NCBI GenBank assembly: GCA_028551475.1
Contig: CM052360.1
Coordinates: 21,460,682-21,524,681 of the forward strand
Reading direction: 5' to 3'
Origin: Casuarina equisetifolia
Taxonomy: Eukaryota > Streptophyta > Magnoliopsida > Fagales > Casuarinaceae
Length of the DNA: 64,000 nucleotides
The number at the start of each line of letters is the position of its first letter. Within the stretch, counting starts at the first letter, position 1. The notes beneath the pieces are model-generated. The model worked only from the letters and a program-made list of their open reading frames with translations, did no database searches and was not told where the DNA came from. The position numbers and the translations under genes are program-made. Below, piece by piece: positions 20,500 to 33,720 of the stretch.

Positions 20500-23400
20500 G
20501 CATAAGAATACTTTGTCAAATTTGCCTAGTCTAAGTATATTAAAAGAACAAGTGTGACCTATTTTCTGAGTGAGATCTATAGAAATTATGATAAAGGTCA
20601 ATTTAGAGAAGCCATTGAGATACCATATATGTTGTAAAAAGTCTATCCGTACATATAAGTCATCTAATAAAGTTATGTTTATTGATTTTAACCCGATCAT
20701 ATCAAGTCATACCATTTAACCTCAATATTAATTGGACACAATTTTTTATATGTTTCTTTACAAAAATAAGAAGGTTTTGAGAGCATAGATAAAAGAGTTT
20801 CATGTAACTTAAGAAGACCTTTCCAACTCTATGGCATATTTCCTTTAATGTCAAGGTGCATAACTGAAATTCTCCTTCATTTAGTGCTATAAATCCATCT
20901 ATTCCATAAAAACGAGCTTGGATAATTGATGAGATTCTAGAGTGACCTCTACAACAAAACCTTATTCTACACTTTCAGATCTAGTAACCAATGTCTTTCT
21001 TCCTTTTTAAGTGAACAAACAATATACAAAGTAACCTTGTGATTTTTATAATCTTCCAAATTTTCTACCTATAGAAAGTGTTTAATCTTCTTCCTAACCT
21101 TATAAATAGTTTGCTTTGGGAGAAGGAACATTTGCAACCAAAAGGTATAGATAAGAGTAAGAACTAATTTTACCAACTATAGTCTTTTGACATAACTTAG
21201 ATGTCTTATTCCCCAATCATTAATTCTTCCTATGATTTTCTCAGTCAAAACCTAAAAATTAGCATGAGTAAGTTTTTTATAATAAAGGAAACATTTAGAT
21301 ACCTAATTACTTGATTAGGAAAGTTCCTTCAAAGAAGGGAGTATTATCCAAAGTCAAATGCTTTTCTTGCTTAATAACCCTTGAAAAGAATATCTAGCAT
21401 ATGCTAAGACTAAAATGTAGACTTATAAGTACTACAAAGTCCTCGAAAATATCAATGAGATATAACATTGAATTAACATCCTTATATGCAAGTAAAAATA
21501 AGTCATCAGCAAAGCAAAGGTGAGTGATTTTCTCCTTGATACATCACCAATGATATTTAAAAGTAGAAGTAAAAGTTTTTCTCAATAACAAGCCTATTAA
21601 AAATCTCTATGAGAAAGACAAATAAATAAGGAGACAAAGGATCTCTTGCCTTAATACATTGATGCCCTAAAAGTAGCCAACATGCTTACCATTAAAGTTT
21701 ACAAAAAACCTAGTAGTAGTAATGCATTGGCCAATCAAATCAATCAACAATTGATGAGTATGAATAACTTTTAAAACTCCTAATACCGCATCCCATTTAA
21801 TCATGTCATAAGCTTTCATGAAGTCAATTTTAATGACAACATGTTTACCTTTTCCTCCTTTGTAATAATTATGGAGCAACTCTTAACAAGGTATGATATT
21901 TTCAAATATCTAATGACCCCTAATAAAAACAGTTTGGTTTTAGCTAACCATAATAGGGAGAATAAGGCTTATCCTTTCTGCAAGCAATTTAGAGATTAGT
22001 TTATAATGATCATTACAACAAGTAATTGGTTTGAAATCCTTTATGTAGCTAGGATTAAAGGTTTTTAGAACTAAGCACAATAAAGTAACATTAATAGCTT
22101 TCAGTAATTTTTTAGTTGACAAAAAATCTAGCATAACATCTTCTATGTCAGGACCAACAATAGGCCAAACTTTTTTGTAAAACAGACTATTATAGTCATT
22201 AGAACTAGGAGCTTTAAAATCATGAAATCTTCAAATAACTCTCACAACATCTAAGCATTCAAAAGTAGGTAGATTTAACACATCATTCACATTCTCCTAA
22301 AATAAGGAAACATACCTTTCATTATGCATATTATTAGAAGAACTACTAAGAATAGTTTGATAATATATAACAGTAGCACTACGCAAGGCCACATCATCAA
22401 AAATAAATGATCCATCTTCTTGTACTAGGTGAGTAATTTTGTTTGGAGCTCTTCTACGTATTATGGATGAGAAGAATATTTTATTATTATTATCTTCCTC
22501 TTTTAACCAAAGATTCTACAATTTTTGTTTTAAAAGAGCTTTCGCATGTTTACTTAGTGCAATTATTTACTCCATTTAAAATCTTTCCTTAGAGCATATA
22601 GCATTATTAAAGGGCTCAAGTTGTAAATTAAGCTAAACCTATTGCGATTATTCTTTAGCAACCTTTACCTTCTGATGTAAATCACAAAATTGAGCAGGGT
22701 TTAAATATTTAAGCTATGCCTTAAGTATTATTATCTTTTTCACAACTTTGAACATTTTGGTGCTATTATCCATAAAATCATGACTATCAGTCCAAAAAAT
22801 GAAAAATCTAAAAGGTGTTTTTTTTCCTTCTATGAGTAACATTAAACTTATCTAAGGTAGGAGAATGGTTTGATATCAATGGAGGTAAGAACTTAATAGA
22901 AAAACTATCAAATCTATGAATCCATTCTACATTATTTAATGTTCTATCAATCTTGTTAGCTTTGAGATTTTATGTTGAGCTTTTATTAGGCTAAGTAAAG
23001 AGAGCCAATAAAAAAGGGTTCCACTAATCCTAGTTTCTCAATCATATCATTAAAATCTCCACACCCTTTACTCGTTTGACATTTGGACTAATGTGTTCAT
23101 TTACATATCAAATTTCATTAAAATGACCCATTAGTAGCCAAGGAACATTTACAACATTTTAAGTTGAAAAAAAATCGATATTTGCCCATAACTCCATACA
23201 TTCAGATTCCAAGTTGCTTGCATAGATAATAGTCAAAAAGAAATATGGCAAACCTAACTTATCAATGTAGTAATGAATAGCTTAGGAGGAAATGCCTTGA
23301 ATTCTAAGTTTTAACTCAGATAATTTCCATAAAATTCATATTCTTGCAATCACAAAATACAAGTAATTATAAGAGTAATTCCAACTAGTAAACAAACTAT

Positions 23401-23546
23401 TGATAATAAAATTCGTATTTTTTTTCCTTTACTCTATGTTCTATTAAAATGATAACATGTGGAGCTTATGATAATACAAATTTAACAATTTCTCTTTGCT
23501 TGGGGCATTTATTAAAACCCTTTACATTCCAAGATAAGGCAATCAT
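20500..23546 (-). pseudogene. LINE-1 ORF2 (endonuclease + reverse transcriptase), broken
   Basis: ATG 23546 starts MIALSWNVKGFN, the endonuclease opening (SWNVRGxN). RT landmarks follow leftward: TFNPSYIKDFKPITCCN with ISKLLAERI near 21.95-22.1 kb, then VVIKIDFMKAYDMIKWD near 21.8 kb (the KxDxxKAYDxxxWD block), and a CFADDLFLL catalytic block near 21.51 kb. The two catalytic Asp residues are retained, but many frameshifts and stops separate the pieces. ORF2 of L1-type elements performs target-primed reverse transcription. Confidence 0.75.
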
Positions 23547-23689
23547 TGATCTGGAGGTTTTTTCCCCTTTTCCACTACATCAAAGTTATCAAGAAGTTTT
23601 GAAGGCTCATTGTAAATGGGTTGGATGTCATAAGCAATTTGAGCAAACTTATTTTCTAAGATGATTACATGATCATTGTCCTTTCTCTT

Positions 23690-24850
23690 CCCAAAAGTCC
23701 TCTTACTATTAATAAGAATAAATTATGTACTTGTATGAGGTTTATTACTTAAGGTAGCAGTAGAAGTCACATCAAGCTTAATAGTACTTGTCTCAATAGC
23801 TTGAGCAACAACACCATTTTCCTTAACTACATGAGATACATGAGTTATTATACTTGTAAATAGGACTTGACCCTTTTCTTTTTTATTGACATAAGCAATT
23901 GGAACTTGGGAAGGGGCAACATTCGTTTTAGAAATCCATATATCTTTCTTGATAGTACAATCCTTATAACCAAAGTAATTACATTTCTTACATTTAGGAG
24001 GAATCTAACCATACTTACAATGACATCAAACACCTCATGGTTACCTATATCAATATCAAAATTTTAAGGGAATTCTTTTTCAATATCCATCAAAATATAT
24101 ACTTTAGCATATGATAATTAAAGCTTTTATTTAGTGGTTTTGTCCATATATAGAGGTTTACCTAGCACATTGCTACTATGACTCACACCAATCTTATTCC
24201 ATAATGCATAAGGGACATTAAACAACTTAACCCAATTGAGAATAATAGATACATAGGTTCCATTTTTTGAAGAAATAAAGGTTTACCAACTGTCTCATAC
24301 TCCAATTTCCATTACTTCTTCTAACTTTTGTATATTAGAAAACCAAAAGAAAAAGAAGCAATAATATCTAGTAAATTATCCTTACCCAACATCTTTTCAA
24401 CAATTCCTTTCACTAGCATTCAAAGAATAACCAACAAGAGAATTAACAAAATGGCTTTTACTAGCCTCAATAACTTCTAAAAGGGGTTTGACAACAATTC
24501 TCTTCGCATTTTTAGTAAGGGGCTAGTAATCTAATTTAGTAGTTTGATTTATTGTTCCCATCGCTACTAATTTCCAAGGTGTTACAACATTACCAATAGA
24601 TGCTACAAATTTTGAACAATTCACAATGGGTGTCATATCTTGCTCTTGATTCTTATCAACTTTGTCTATTTTACCATTTATGGCTACTTGAGAAGCAATA
24701 AACAAGCATCAAAGGTACTTGATTTCAAGACATCCAATGGTTCTAATGTAGTCCTTTTGTTGCACAATTAGGGCATAGACATTCTAATTTCTACCTTAGA
24801 TTTTGAAGATGTGGTTTGCATTTTTCCACTCCTAGCACCTAACATTAAAC
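23690..24850 (-). pseudogene. LINE-1 ORF1 (DUF4283/CCHC nucleic-acid-binding), broken
   Basis: Minus-strand pieces include KCKKCNYFGYKDC near 23.97 kb, a CCHC-knuckle relic with His replaced, and upstream sequence in the arrangement of the DUF4283 region of plant LINE ORF1. The order relative to ORF2 is correct. Multiple frameshifts are present. Confidence 0.6.
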
Positions 24851-25024
24851 CTAAGCCAAGGGAGCGAAGGGCTCATCTTCAAGTAGATATAGGTTCTAGA
24901 CAAATTCAACTAAGAACTTCTATCATATGCTAAGACCTTTAGAGAGTCTAATTGATGTATGAAGGTGAGAGCAATGTGACCTTGATTCACTGTCTCCCAC
25001 ATGTAATCCCACTAGCAGGACTAG

Positions 25025-25565
25025 TTAAGTTGTGCTAATACACATGAGAGAATGACTAGTATGGAGAGTGGAACATGGGGGAGCTTTGGAAAGAAAAGGG
25101 AAGGAGGTAAGTGGAGACGGGGAGGTGTGGGGAAAAGGAGTCTGGAACAAAAAGGGATTGAAAAAAGAAATCGGGAAATGGGAAGAAGGAAGAGGGGAGA
25201 GGGAGGGGAAAAGGAAGGTAAGAGTTTGGGGGCGGGGATGGATGGGGAAAGAAAAATCTGGAGCAAAAGAAGAGGAAATTAGGGAGAAGGGTGAAGGAGA
25301 TAGGGTGGGGCAGGAGTATTCGGGTTGGCCATGGGGAAGATGTAGAGGGTGGAGAGAGAGAGAGAGAAAAGAGTGGGGAGCGGGAGTGGGATTAGGCCAA
25401 CAAAAACTGGGGAGACCCAAAGCCTTCAATGACTGAGGCGGTGAATGCTCTGGTGGTAGATTTTCAGCTAGAGAGGCGCCGGCGGTGGGTCTATGTTAAG
25501 GACAAAGTCACGGCGGCAGGACTCTCACGGGTTGGGTTTTGTGTAGCTAGATAACATGGTCCTTC
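25025..25565 (-). other. Pyrimidine-rich 5' UTR of LINE-1
   Basis: The minus strand is dense in C and T (CTCTCTCTCTCTC near 25.36 kb) and then turns GC-rich near the element's 5' end. This strand bias yields long Pro/Ser/Phe-rich and Gly/Glu/Lys-rich open frames on the two strands that are not genes. Confidence 0.5.
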
Positions 25566-25583
25566 TTGATGTTTTTGTATTTT
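25566..25583. repeat. Target-site duplication, right copy, of LINE-1
   Basis: TTGATGTTTTTGTATTTT. It pairs with 20096-20113, 14 of 18 identical, with only transitions. Confidence 0.5.
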
Positions 25584-27695
25584 AATATTTTTTAATATAC
25601 TTTATATTTTCACAAAGAAATGAAAAAAATAAAGGAAGGAAATCGTTGAGTAACAAGGCTTGTAAACTATGGGGTGCTGCTAAGTATTATGAAATAATTT
25701 AAGCTTTTGGCCTATAATAGAACATGAGGATCATAACAGGGGGAAAAAAGTTTTGTTACACCTTTAATCTTCCTTATGTATGAGTCTAATACTATATAAT
25801 ATAATTTTTATAATTTTTCATTTAACTTAAATGGTTTATAAATGACAACTTTAAAAAGAATGACTACATTGTTATTTGGTATCCATCCAAGTTTGAGATA
25901 ATCAAGTTTATTATATCTCTCCCCGCTCTGTCCTCTACTTCAAATCATTCTAATCTACACTGATAAATGGCAAAGCAAAATTTGTTACCTCTTCTTCTTG
26001 CAATTTATTTGCCATTTTAGAAAAAATTAGGAATGCATCTCTTTGCATTATTGCCTGAATCTTTTTTTTTCTTCAAGTTTCTTGCATGATCTCCAATGTT
26101 ACTCCGATTCATGAAGTAGCTTTTAGATTATCTTTTATAATAAACCTTTTTTGGCACATTTTATGCACTATTATAGTTTCTTATTCCTTTTCTATCATAA
26201 ATACCTCTATCAAAGATTTTAAAGTATTTATATCCTTGTTTTGTAGGAGAAATAAATTGACTCCTTAAGTTTTATGGTATGCTTAAGGGAGTCTCTAATG
26301 TTTTTTGCTACAAAATTGGAAACTTTTGGTCTACCGTAAGATTCTTACTTTGGTTTAAGCTCATTATAATGCAGTGGACACCATATGAAGTTATACACCT
26401 CTATAAATAAATATAAACCGTTATGTAGACTACTATCCAAGAGCTAAGAACGCAAACACTTTTTACGAATCACCTGATCCATCTTGCAATAAACATATTG
26501 CCGAGCATATGAGTATTATCGACATTTGAAGCTTCTAAAACTTACTATGACTACATATCATATATTGTGTTCAATTGTATGCACGCTTGAAATACGAGGA
26601 AACAAAATCAACAATTTTTTCATAAATTCAAATATCAAGGTACATTAGTTTCAAGCCCCCAGATTTAATCAACAGAAAATAAAAGTTTAAATATGCAACA
26701 GTATCAAGTATAGTGATACAGGATCTCTAAAAATCTAAAACACACTATTCAAGACACCGAACAATCGAGACAAGACAAGATGCAAGTTTTGCTCCTGCAT
26801 CAACCTTAAGTGGCTCGAATTGAAATCTAAAACATTAAGGGACCATAACTATGAAGTGCAATAAATAAATTAATTGATTTCTAAAAAGGTGGAAAAGCAT
26901 ACTTGTTATTAAATGAATGGAACAATTGCACCATAATAAAAATAAAATTAATGTACACTAGATGAGGAAGTAAACCTAAAAACTTATTGTAATTGTTGTA
27001 CAATTAGGCATATATGACTAATGAACACCCATAACCATTAAGCATGTTTATCAAACCATCGCAAGATAGTTCCAAATTTAGTCATCCGCTTTTATAAACC
27101 ATTCCCTCTATGTATGATTATAGGCACTAAAAACATTCACAAAGTTTTAAAATAATATCCAGTAAAAGGCTTCCAAGTTGTTTCCACCGAGACTCTAAAA
27201 GCCATTCATAACACGATTGTCATTAGATGTTGCTTCCAAGTTTTGATTGCTTACAAATTAATTAAATAAGTATTATTAATTTTGAATTATTAAATCTATT
27301 ATGTTTACTAACCATTGGTTGTTTAGAAAGCAATTTTCTTTCCATTAAGATATTCATTTTGAAGTTTAATTTAGATAATAAATTAGGTTTTAAACCTTAT
27401 ATTTTCTATTGAATTAAATGATTAGGCACATTTCTCTAAAAAGACAATTTATAATCTACGAGTTCACCCTTAACATTTAGTTTGACTAAATTGTTGTTAA
27501 TAATTATGACTTATGGAGATTACATAGTTACATAGTTTCATAGTTAGGTGAATTTAATTTAAATGTGTCTTCCGACCTTAGCAAAAGGATTGCAAATTAT
27601 TTGTTAACAAAACGTTGATTATTTAGAGAACATTAAATACATGAGTAGGAGATTTAATTTCAAAGCAACTACTATAGATGGTGATGAAATAACAA
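25584..27695. other. AT-rich intergenic DNA; no gene seen
   Basis: Only short open frames and A/T runs are present. No repeat partner elsewhere in the window was noticed. Confidence 0.4.
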
Positions 27696-27825
27696 GTTGT
27701 ATATCATCACCAAGTGCCTAACTCACTTAGTATTTTGCACTACTTAGAACCAAAGAGGTCTTAGGTTTAATACACAATCCCCTCCTCCATTCCTTACCCA
27801 AAGAAAAAAAAATGGTTATATGTCA
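27696..27825 (+). mobile_element. SINE-like element with poly-A tail and target-site duplication
   Basis: The body (about 27707-27812) has a box A-like GTGCCTAACTCACTTAG and, 50 bp later, a box B-like GGTTTAATACAC. The latter fits GGTTCGAnnCC after CpG decay (CG to TA). It ends in a purine/A tail (AAAGAAAAAAAAA). The flanks GTTGTATATCA (27696-27706) and GTTATATGTCA (27815-27825) match at 9 of 11, with transitions only, consistent with an old target-site duplication. The layout is that of tRNA-derived plant SINEs, with a body of about 106 bp. Confidence 0.4.
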
Positions 27826-28544
27826 AGAGTTTATGTTATAAGTATAGAATTCAAACCATATAGTTACTAATCTATGAAAGAACGGAATAACTAAATAATT
27901 TGTATTTATTGAAAAAAAAGTATCAAAAAATGAGGAGTTATAGATTGAATAGCTATTTGATGATAATAAAATATACTACCCACATTACGTGCAACTATAT
28001 GACTTCAAATAAGAATATGCCTTATCAACACAAAGTATTGCATCATATAGTATTATCTTAAAGAAACATTGATTCTTGAAGAGCTATTTATGGTTTTAAT
28101 AAATTATATTAACTTTGTGGCATTGAGTCAAATGACATGAAAAGGAATAATGTATATTGATTTAATGGCTAATCAACCCAAAAGACATACTATATTAATG
28201 ATATTTTATTTAAACAAAAGTAGTTACAATCTCCTCTATGAGTGAAAAAAATCAAGATTGGAAGCCTCAAATTGTGAGACAACTACAAATATTCATTTAG
28301 GAGAATTTAAACAAAACATTCACCTAGGAAGTTTATCATTAACTTATTTTCTTACTTAGAAAAATATTTAGGTGTGTGCATAAGAATTAACTCATGTTTT
28401 GATTTTCTTTCTCATTCTGTATTTATGGGGTTGGCACGCTGCCCCATCTACTTTCCTACCAAAAGCTAAATTAAGCTACTCCATTGATTGGAAAATAAAA
28501 AGGGAAAAAAAAGGCAATTTGCTTCTTAGAATTGTTTCCTTCAG
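27826..28544. other. AT-rich intergenic DNA; no gene seen
   Basis: No open frame or repeat could be supported here. Confidence 0.4.
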
Positions 28545-29783
28545 TTTTTTTTTTATGGAAAGGTAAATTACATTAATAAATTTTAAAATATAGATGCATA
28601 GGGGCATACCTCAATATTATAGAAGTTATCATATCTATGAAAATATAGAAGTTAGAAGCTTCCAAATTTTACTCAAAATAAAATTTCCTTGAAAGAATTT
28701 TATATTTCTAAACAAATAAGCTCTCCCATATATTACATTCTTTACTTGGCTAAGAGAATAAGGATATCAATTGTTTTTTCCTAAAAACGTCTTCTATTTT
28801 GTTCAGTTCATATACAATAAATGCAAGTTAAAAAAGATAGCTTAATAAGTTTAGCAGCTAAATCCTTTTCTTTAATTGTTTGATCATCTACTATAGCTCT
28901 TCATTCCATCCTCCAATCTTACATCGGATTCCATTTTAGGTGGGAATATTTTTTCAAATCATGCTTATCCATGCACATTCAAAAAATAAATAATTTTTAT
29001 TTTCTATATAAGACTGACAAAATTCACAATATATATTTACTAAATGAAGCAATCGTACAATTTCTATTGTAGTCAAAAATTTGTCCTTACAAATAAGTCA
29101 TCCAATGAAATTATGTTTGCGAATGTCATTAGTCTAAATTAAATTATACCAATCTACAGTTGCATAAACTTTCCAAAGATCATTATAAATCTTTTGCCAA
29201 CACTATATAGAACTAGAGAAAACATAAGCAAGTATAGGCCTTAATTTGAGAAAACCCCAGCCAACTCTAAGCTATGATACCTTTTATGTCTAACTACATT
29301 ACTAAAGTTCTTTTACACTTTGTATTGTGAATCCATTTACTCCACAATCAAACTTCTGGGAGATTTATGAGATTCCAGAGCATACATCCCAAAAGAACTT
29401 TATTTTAGATTTTAAGATTCAGTAAACCTAATCCCCCTTCTTTCTTTGGCGAGCAAATAGTTTGCCAAACTACCTTATAAGACCGATGCACATCTATATT
29501 ACCTGCCCATATGAACTTCCTTATCTTTTTTTAAATCTCATAAATTGTTTGCTTTAGTAGCAAGAATACTTGCATCCAAAATGTACATATGGAAATTAAA
29601 TGAAAATTTTCCATTTGTAATCTTCCTATATCACTAAGATATTTCATTCCCTAACCTTCTATTCTTTCAATGATTTTATTTGTTAAACCTTTACAATTAG
29701 CTTGAGTTAGTCCTTTGTATGATTCTAAGATATTTGATAACGAATGAACCATTAGGGAAAAGAGTATGATCAAGGATGAGAAG

Positions 29784-31995
29784 TTATTCTTGCTCTGAGA
29801 ACCTTGAAAAGAAAATTTGACATTTTTTTGGGTTGTACTTTAAACCTATAAGGTTAGTAAATTCCTTTAAAGCTTCTATAAAAAATAAAACTGAGTTCAC
29901 ATCACCATGAGAAAAGAGAAATAAATTATTAGCAAAACAAAAACAAGTGATTTTTTTGTATTTGTAGTGACAATGAAATTTAAATGCCATTGTGGAGGTC
30001 TTCATAATAATGATCTTGTTATGTATCTCCATGACTAATACAAATAAATATGAGTATTGGGATCACTTGTCATAATCTATTAGTTCCTTTAGAGTATCTC
30101 GCATGTTCTTCATTGAAGTTTACTAAAAATCTTATTATATTAATACATTTACCTACAAGATCAACCAAGTACGGGGGAGTGCTAATGGCATTCAAAACTC
30201 TTAATACCACATCCCATTTGACCATGTCATATGCTTTAGTAAGATCATTTTTTATAGTCGCACGTTTACCTTTGTCTCTATTGTGATAGTTGTGCAAAAG
30301 TTCTTAACAAAGCATAATATTTTCCAAAATCTATCATCTTTTAATAAAGGTTGTTAGATTTTGGCTAACCATTGAAGGTAAAATGAGGCTTGTTCTTTCA
30401 ACAAGTATCTTAGAGATGATTTTATATAGAACATTACAACATGCTATTAGTTTGTAATCCTTGGTGCAACTTGGATTGAAAACTGTAGGGACTAAGGAAA
30501 GTAATGTAAAATTTGTAGCTTTCAAGAAATTCCTAGAAGAGAAAAACTCTAGTACAACATCTTCTATATCCTTTCCAATGATAAGCCATGCTTTCTTATA
30601 AAATAGATTGTTATGTCCATTAAGCTTATGAGCTTTAAAATCATGAATTCCTAAAACTACTTTAATAACATAAGAATGCTCAAAATTTAGCAAATGAAGT
30701 AATACACTAATGTCCTTGTGGAATAGAGAAGTGAATCTCTCATAGTAGGTAGGAATACTTCCAGAGTTGCCAAGGATGGACTGATAATAGGAAATAATAA
30801 CAAACTTCAATTCCTCCCTATCTGTAATAATTAAGCTATCATCTAGTACCAGTTTATTGATTTTGTTTTAAGCTCTCCTTTGCATTAATAATGCAAAGAA
30901 AATCTTACTATTATTATCTCTTTCTTTTAACCATATGTTCCTTGATTTTTGTTTCTAAAGGATTTCTTTATGTTTTCTAACAAACAAGAAGTTACTCAAG
31001 TTGTGATTTTTCCTCAGAATGTGCATATGGATTATAAGGATTAATCTCTAACTTGCTTTGAATTTGTTTTAAATTTTCTCTTACATCTTTCACCTTTTAG
31101 TGCAAATTTCCAAAATGGATAACACTAAGTTTCTTAAGAGGAGTTTTTAGAGCTTTCAATTTTTACACAACTTGAAACATTTTTTAGCCATCTATTTTTT
31201 GTTGTCATACTAAACATACTATATCCATAAAATTTGAGCAATTAATCCAAAAAATAAAGAATCTGAATGAAGATTTCTTCCTGCTTGTAGGATTTTTAAA
31301 TTTTTACTATCCATGGAAAATGATCCAAGACACCAAGAAGTAAGAATTTAATTGTAAATCTATCAAAATTAAGCATCCATTCTTTATTGGTAAGGATCTT
31401 ATCAATTTTGCTAGCTCAAAGACTAGTTCTTGAGCTTTTATTTGTCCATGTTCATTAAAGACCACAAAAAAGAGGTTCAACCAATTTTATATTCTTAATC
31501 ATTTCATTCAAATTCTCCATTTCTTATGTCCATCTAACATTTAGACCAATGCACTCATTTATACTTTGTATTTCATTAAAATCTTTCACAAGTAACCAAG
31601 GAACATTGTTTATAATAAGATTAGAGATGCTTGTAAGGTCAACCTATAACTCTCTACGTTCAACTTCCAAGTTACTTGCATAAATAGCAGACAACAAGTA
31701 AGGGTGCATACTTGGCTTTTCAATTAAGCAATGGATGACTTGACATGAGGAACCTTTAATTGTAATTTATAGCTCTAAGGCTTTCCAAAGAATCCAAATT
31801 CTATCAAAACTACTAGAATTATAGTTATGAATATACTTCTAACCTACAAATCCAAACTTCAAGAATGCATCTACATTTTCTTCCTTAAATCTATGCTCAA
31901 TCAAAAAAATAATATAGAGGGCATGGAACAAAACAAATTTTACTACTTTCTTTACTCTAGGGTTTTTATTTAAGCCCCTTATATTTCATGAAAGT
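29784..31995 (-). pseudogene. LINE-2 ORF2 (endonuclease + reverse transcriptase), broken
   Basis: The endonuclease opening near 31.99 kb reads KVLS-stop-NIRGLNKNPR; the usual Trp of SWNIRG is now TGA. RT blocks follow: LVPTVFNPSCTKDYKLIACCN with KIISKILVERTSLI in the 158-codon frame 30334-30810, then ATIKNDLTKAYDMVKWD at about 30.25 kb, and CFCFANNLFLFSHGD near 29.93 kb. The catalytic FADD is FANN here, and the first catalytic Asp of KxD has become KND. This removes polymerase activity even if the frameshifts are ignored. Confidence 0.75.
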
Positions 31996-32440
31996 ACTTT
32001 TATTTATTTGGAGGCTTATTCTATTCTCCCATCAACCTAGAATCTCTAATAGAAAAGGGTATGTCATTTGTTAGTATCATAAACTTATTTCCAAAGATGA
32101 TCTTTTATTCCTTTTCATTTTTATTTCCAAAAGATTTTGACTTTGTAGAACCTAGGGAAAAATTAAAGATTCCTACTATTTCCTTCGGTTGAACAATAAT
32201 GCATGTTGGAATATCTTTTGTAGTAAAAGTTGGCCTCATTTCTTGAGAATCATTTTAAATGATCTAGGCATCCTTTGCAAGAACCTTCGTATTAGGCATC
32301 ACATCTTAAGTTTCTTTCTAGGTAGCTTGAAGATTCACATTCCTTTTAGGAACCTAAACTTCTTTTGTTTTTAGAGTACATTCTTTGTGTCTAAAAAAAT
32401 TATAGACTTTACATTTCATAAAGATCCAACAATAATCAAC

Positions 32441-33273
32441 TTATACTTCATATGGTTCCTTTTCACCCATGTCTATTTCAAAATTTTCAGGAAATTCACC
32501 ATTAATATCCATTAAAATACATACTTTGCATACGATAATCGAAGCTTTTGTTCTATTTTTTCTATCCATATATAACAGTTTACCCAAAACATTACTCACA
32601 TAACTTATTCTTGTATTGGTCCATAGCACATGAGGGACATTATCTAACTGCACCCAATGGGAATTGCAAAGATTTTTGCTTTTTCCAATCTAATGAAAGG
32701 ATGCCATTTTTGAAGGAAAAGTGGTCGGCCTGCAATATATCATAGTCCTACTTCCATAATCTCCTCCATTTTCTTAATATTTGAAAAGTGAAAGAAAAAG
32801 AAACCTTCATCAATCATTACAATTTCAAATAAGTTTTTTTTCTCCCATAATTTTTCTAGAGGTCCTTTCACTAAATAATAAGAGATATTTTCTATTGAGA
32901 AATAACCCATAACACAATTTTTAAAGTGGCTTTTACCTTTATCAATAGCTTCTAGGAAAGGTATTGTAACAAGCTTATTTCCATTTTTGGAAAGAGGATG
33001 ATAATCTACTTTAACTGCCTTTATAAGATTTTCCATTGTAATATATTTCCAAGACAACCCAACTCCACTAATAAGTGCATTACTATTTTGAATATTTGTT
33101 GCAACTATAGGCATATGCTCTTGAACTTCGTCAACAACATTGACAATTTTTGCTTGAGATAATCCTTTACTAGTTTCAATTTTACCAATTTTGTCTAAAG
33201 AATGAGTATCAGTAATTTTACCTGAATCATCCATACTTGATTTGACAAGTGATGCTACAATTTTAGTTGCCAA
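32441..33273 (-). pseudogene. LINE-2 ORF1 (DUF4283 and CCHC region)
   Basis: The N-terminal frame 32740-33273 (177 codons) carries a basic/polar leader and then NCVMGYFSIENISYYLVKG, KNLFEIVMIDEGFFFFHFSN, the DUF4283 core (the ...GRRPPF... and LLxEGFFxFxFxN blocks). Homology continues at 32441-32653 with VPHVLWTNTRISYVSNVLGK, LLYMDRKN and VCILMDINGEFP, then a degraded knuckle. This is the RNA-binding ORF1 of plant L1-type LINEs. One frameshift separates the two frames near 32.7 kb. Confidence 0.75.
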
Positions 33274-33720
33274 ATATGACTTTGTAGTGTTCGAGGCAAT
33301 TTAGCTAGTTTTCATAGGAACTTTACCACTTTGAGTACATGCCATCAATTCTATATTTATAGAATCAAGTGTTTGGAAAACTTGTCTTTGGTTAATAGAA
33401 AGTAACTCATGATCAATATAGTCCACCAATCTTACTATATATAGATTTAAAAAGAAGACTAAATTGATGTTTGCAATCACCTTCTCTTACTTTCTTCTAC
33501 CTCTAGTCTTTGTGGGCTCTCTTGCCTTCTATTACCTCTTTTTCCTCCTTGTACCATTTAAATCAATAAGCTTTGACAACACCAAAATTAGAAAAAATGT
33601 CCCCTTTTTAATTCTCCAAAACCAAACTATGCGGAAGGGGGAGGAAGTCTTAACTCCATCCTACCTAAATTCCAGCACCACTTTTTTTTTCCTCTAATGA
33701 AAGAGAAAAATTGCATTCAG

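Larger units (their letters stand above)
20114..25565 (-). mobile_element. Near full-length L1-type LINE (LINE-1), minus strand
   Basis: The 3' end is at the left, marked by a T-run (poly-A of the element). Reading leftward from 25.56 kb the order is: a pyrimidine-rich 5' UTR (25.0-25.56 kb), an ORF1 with a zinc-knuckle relic (about 24.8-23.7 kb), an endonuclease start at 23546, reverse-transcriptase motifs (22.1-21.5 kb) and a short 3' tail. Degenerate 18 bp target-site duplications flank it. Both ORFs are broken many times. Confidence 0.75.
28545..33720 (-). mobile_element. Near full-length L1-type LINE (LINE-2), minus strand
   Basis: A T-run at 28545-28554 marks the 3' end. The order leftward is ORF1 (33.27-32.4 kb), endonuclease start near 31.99 kb, and RT (30.8-29.8 kb). 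It shares layout with LINE-1 but is a separate insertion. The right boundary is approximate: a possible 5' end lies near 33.72 kb, and related-looking leader sequence may run to 34.1 kb. No convincing target-site duplication was found. Confidence 0.75.

Noticed and set aside
25025..25436. Overlapping long open frames on both strands (122 and 134 codons)
   Set aside because: They come from strong purine/pyrimidine strand bias in the LINE-1 5' UTR; the products are low-complexity and the frames mirror each other.
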